A stretch of 7,645 bases of DNA, taken from Lachnospiraceae bacterium UBA1721. Lineage in GTDB: Bacteria; Bacillota; Clostridia; Lachnospirales; Lachnospiraceae. The stretch spans positions 680-8,324 of the forward strand of contig DCIR01000027.1 of assembly GCA_002317155.1 (NCBI GenBank). Direction: 5' to 3'. Positions 6,816 through 7,645 of the stretch are shown here, in pieces (the stretch's first letter is position 1; every line of letters starts with the position of its first letter). The translations under genes were made by a program, and so were the position numbers. The notes under the pieces are model-generated. The model was not told the origin of the DNA and made no database searches. It worked only from the letters and a program-made list of their open reading frames with translations.

Positions 6816-7247
6816 TTAATCTTGATCGGTATACTCCTGTATCTTTATGAGATAATCAATCTCCCATTTATGTTTACCATTATCATTAACTGTATAAACC
6901 ACTCTGAAATTCTTATTGCTGTATGTCAATGCAGTGACCTGCCTCGTCTTGGTATCAAAACCATCCAAGCTCAAAACGCATCCATCTTCAACATATGGAC
7001 TAACACCTTCCCATACACCTTCTGCCATTCCGCCCGAAGCATCGGCGTCATATATATTCTTGGTAGTCTGCGTTAATGCAACCATCTCAAGCGCTAACTT
7101 GGCATTCTTGGCTTCGCGCAAAACCAGATGCGATTCCGTAGACAGATAGAAGCCCAGCGAAATAGGAATTCCTATCACCAGCACCGCCGCCAGTATGCCC
7201 ACAACCGTAAGTGCCTTCTTAAATTGTTCCCTACGTGAATAATTCAT
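6816..7247 (-). CDS. unrecognised single-pass membrane protein, first gene of the pilus operon
   Basis: I do not recognise this family. Starting at the ATG at 7247 it has 143 residues: a basic cytoplasmic N-terminus (MNYSRREQFKK), one membrane helix (about 12-34), a polar helical stretch (about 41-64, LREAKNAKLALEMVALTQTT), then a probably beta-rich extracytoplasmic region with a single Cys90 (DGCVLSL) and strands around 103-119 and 128-137. This layout copies a type IV pilin, but there is no Gly|Phe peptidase site and no Glu at +5, so it should stay uncleaved and membrane-anchored. An in-frame TTG at 7277 would add 10 residues but has no ribosome binding site, whereas GAGG lies 5 nt before the ATG at 7247. 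It sits 16 bp before pilC, so a role in pilus assembly (for example as a pilin-like or minor assembly component) is inferred from position only. Confidence 0.75.
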   Translation of the reverse strand: MNYSRREQFKKALTVVGILAAVLVIGIPISLGFYLSTESHLVLREAKNAKLALEMVALTQTTKNIYDADASGGMAEGVWEGVSPYVEDGCVLSLDGFDTKTRQVTALTYSNKNFRVVYTVNDNGKHKWEIDYLIKIQEYTDQD

Positions 7248-7293
7248 ATAGTCCTCACACTCAAATTCAAACGTCAAGAAACCATTTATAGTA

Positions 7294-7300
7294 TATATCG
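7294..7300 (-). promoter_or_regulatory. CGATATA motif, copy upstream of the pilus operon
   Basis: The minus strand reads TTGTTCGATATATACTATAA about 46 nt before the ATG at 7247. It is near-identical over 14 positions to the site upstream of the major pilin. TATACT and TATAAA within or next to it also look like ordinary -10 boxes, so this may simply be an AT-rich promoter core. Confidence 0.3.
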
Positions 7301-7326
7301 AACAAAAAACCTTAAAATATCACTTC

Positions 7327-7335
7327 ATTTTATCA
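7327..7335 (-). promoter_or_regulatory. candidate extended -10 promoter for the pilus operon
   Basis: The minus strand reads TGATAAAAT, with the hexamer TAAAAT (5 of 6 to consensus) preceded by TGn. No convincing -35 is present at 16-18 bp. It would start transcription near 7320 and give a leader of about 73 nt. The operon needs its own promoter somewhere in 7248-7431 because rplT ends in a strong terminator. Confidence 0.4.
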
Positions 7336-7431
7336 CATTTTTCTAAAATTTGGCGAAATATATCAGATTTTTTATCAAATAGTGAGAATAATTTTTCCAT
7401 CAATGTACATATTTCCCACATACAGCCTTCA

Positions 7432-7471
7432 CTAACACAAAAAAGCTTCCCGCCATATGACGGAAAGCTTT
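7432..7471 (-). terminator. intrinsic terminator after rplT
   Basis: In the minus-strand transcript a 13 bp stem forms between 7459-7471 (AAAGCUUUCCGUC) and 7442-7454 (GGCGGGAAGCUUU), including two G-U pairs and a 4 nt AUAU loop. It is followed by UUU and UGUGUU. It lies about 30 nt past the rplT stop and insulates the pilus operon from the ribosomal-protein transcript. Confidence 0.93.
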
Positions 7472-7501
7472 GAATTATCATCTATATAATCAATATACTG
7501 A

Positions 7502-7645
7502 TTAGTTGAGCTTGCTCTTAGCGAGTTCTGCAAGAGTTGCAAAACCTTCAGCATCGTTTACAGCGAGATCTGCAAGAACCTTACGGTTAAGATCTACACC
7601 TGCAACCTTAAGACCATACATGAACTTGCTGTATGAAAGTCCGTT
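7502..7645 (-). CDS. rplT: 50S ribosomal protein L20, C-terminal part only
   Basis: Only the last 47 codons and the TAA stop (7502-7504) are in the window; the 5' part continues past the right edge. The peptide includes GLSYSKFMYGLKVAGVDLNR and KVLADLAVNDAEGFATLAEL, ending AKSKLN. This is the conserved C-terminal half of bacterial L20, a protein that binds 23S rRNA and is needed for assembly of the large subunit. In bacteria L20 is usually about 118 residues and normally follows infC and rpmI, which would lie outside the window. It marks this locus as chromosomal housekeeping context rather than a mobile element. Confidence 0.97.
   Translation of the reverse strand, partial: NGLSYSKFMYGLKVAGVDLNRKVLADLAVNDAEGFATLAELAKSKLN

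Noticed and set aside
6744..7149. Plus-strand open frames opposite the first operon gene and pilC start
   Set aside because: They are antisense shadows of well-supported minus-strand genes with good ribosome binding sites and recognisable features.
7248..7277. TTG start for the first operon gene
   Set aside because: No ribosome binding site before the TTG, while GAGG is 5 nt before the ATG at 7247, which gives a typical short basic N-terminus ahead of the membrane helix.
1..7645. Mobile element, CRISPR array, defence island or other new system
   Set aside because: No transposase or integrase, no spaced direct repeats of array type and no tRNA; the window is filled by rplT and a T4P gene set.

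Overview
The window reads as one chromosomal locus, all on the minus strand, encoding the core of a type IV pilus (T4P) machine in a low-to-moderate GC Gram-positive. The likely host is a Clostridia member, perhaps Lachnospiraceae-like. This is inferred from the composition, the strong AGGAGG-type ribosome binding sites, the L20 sequence, and a pilus gene set with no outer-membrane secretin (PilQ) or PilP between the inner-membrane genes. Genus cannot be fixed from the sequence alone.

Layout in the direction of transcription (high to low coordinates): the 3' end of rplT (ribosomal protein L20) closes with a strong intrinsic terminator (7432-7471). After a gap that holds the presumed promoter, a compact operon follows: an unrecognised single-pass membrane protein (6816-7247), PilC (5600-6799), a fused PilM-PilN protein (4067-5584), a PilO-like protein (3398-4063) and PilB (1710-3395). 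Gaps between these genes are only 2-16 bp, so they are almost certainly co-transcribed. A 199 bp gap without a terminator separates pilB from a major-pilin-type prepilin (983-1510), which ends at a clear intrinsic terminator (881-924). A second, larger prepilin-like gene (752 down to the window edge, incomplete) lies beyond that terminator and has its own extended -10 promoter.

How the parts work together (family knowledge): PilB is the hexameric ATPase that powers pilus extension. It acts through the platform protein PilC, while PilM/PilN/PilO form the alignment subcomplex around the platform. Prepilins carrying the G|FTLVEL motif are trimmed by a prepilin peptidase and polymerised. No prepilin peptidase (PilD) and no retraction ATPase (PilT) are in the window; they must lie elsewhere or be absent.

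The points most worth a second look are these. (1) PilM and PilN are one polypeptide, as in GspL of type II secretion, and the actin-like half has degenerate nucleotide-binding motifs. (2) That protein ends in a repeated, acidic, tyrosine-rich tail. (3) The first operon gene encodes a protein shaped like a pilin but without a peptidase site. (4) A CGATATA-A motif, resembling the sigma-28/SigD -10 box, lies upstream of all three putative transcription units. I found no mobile element, CRISPR array, tRNA or rRNA, and no evidence for a wholly new system; this looks like a variant Gram-positive T4P locus.
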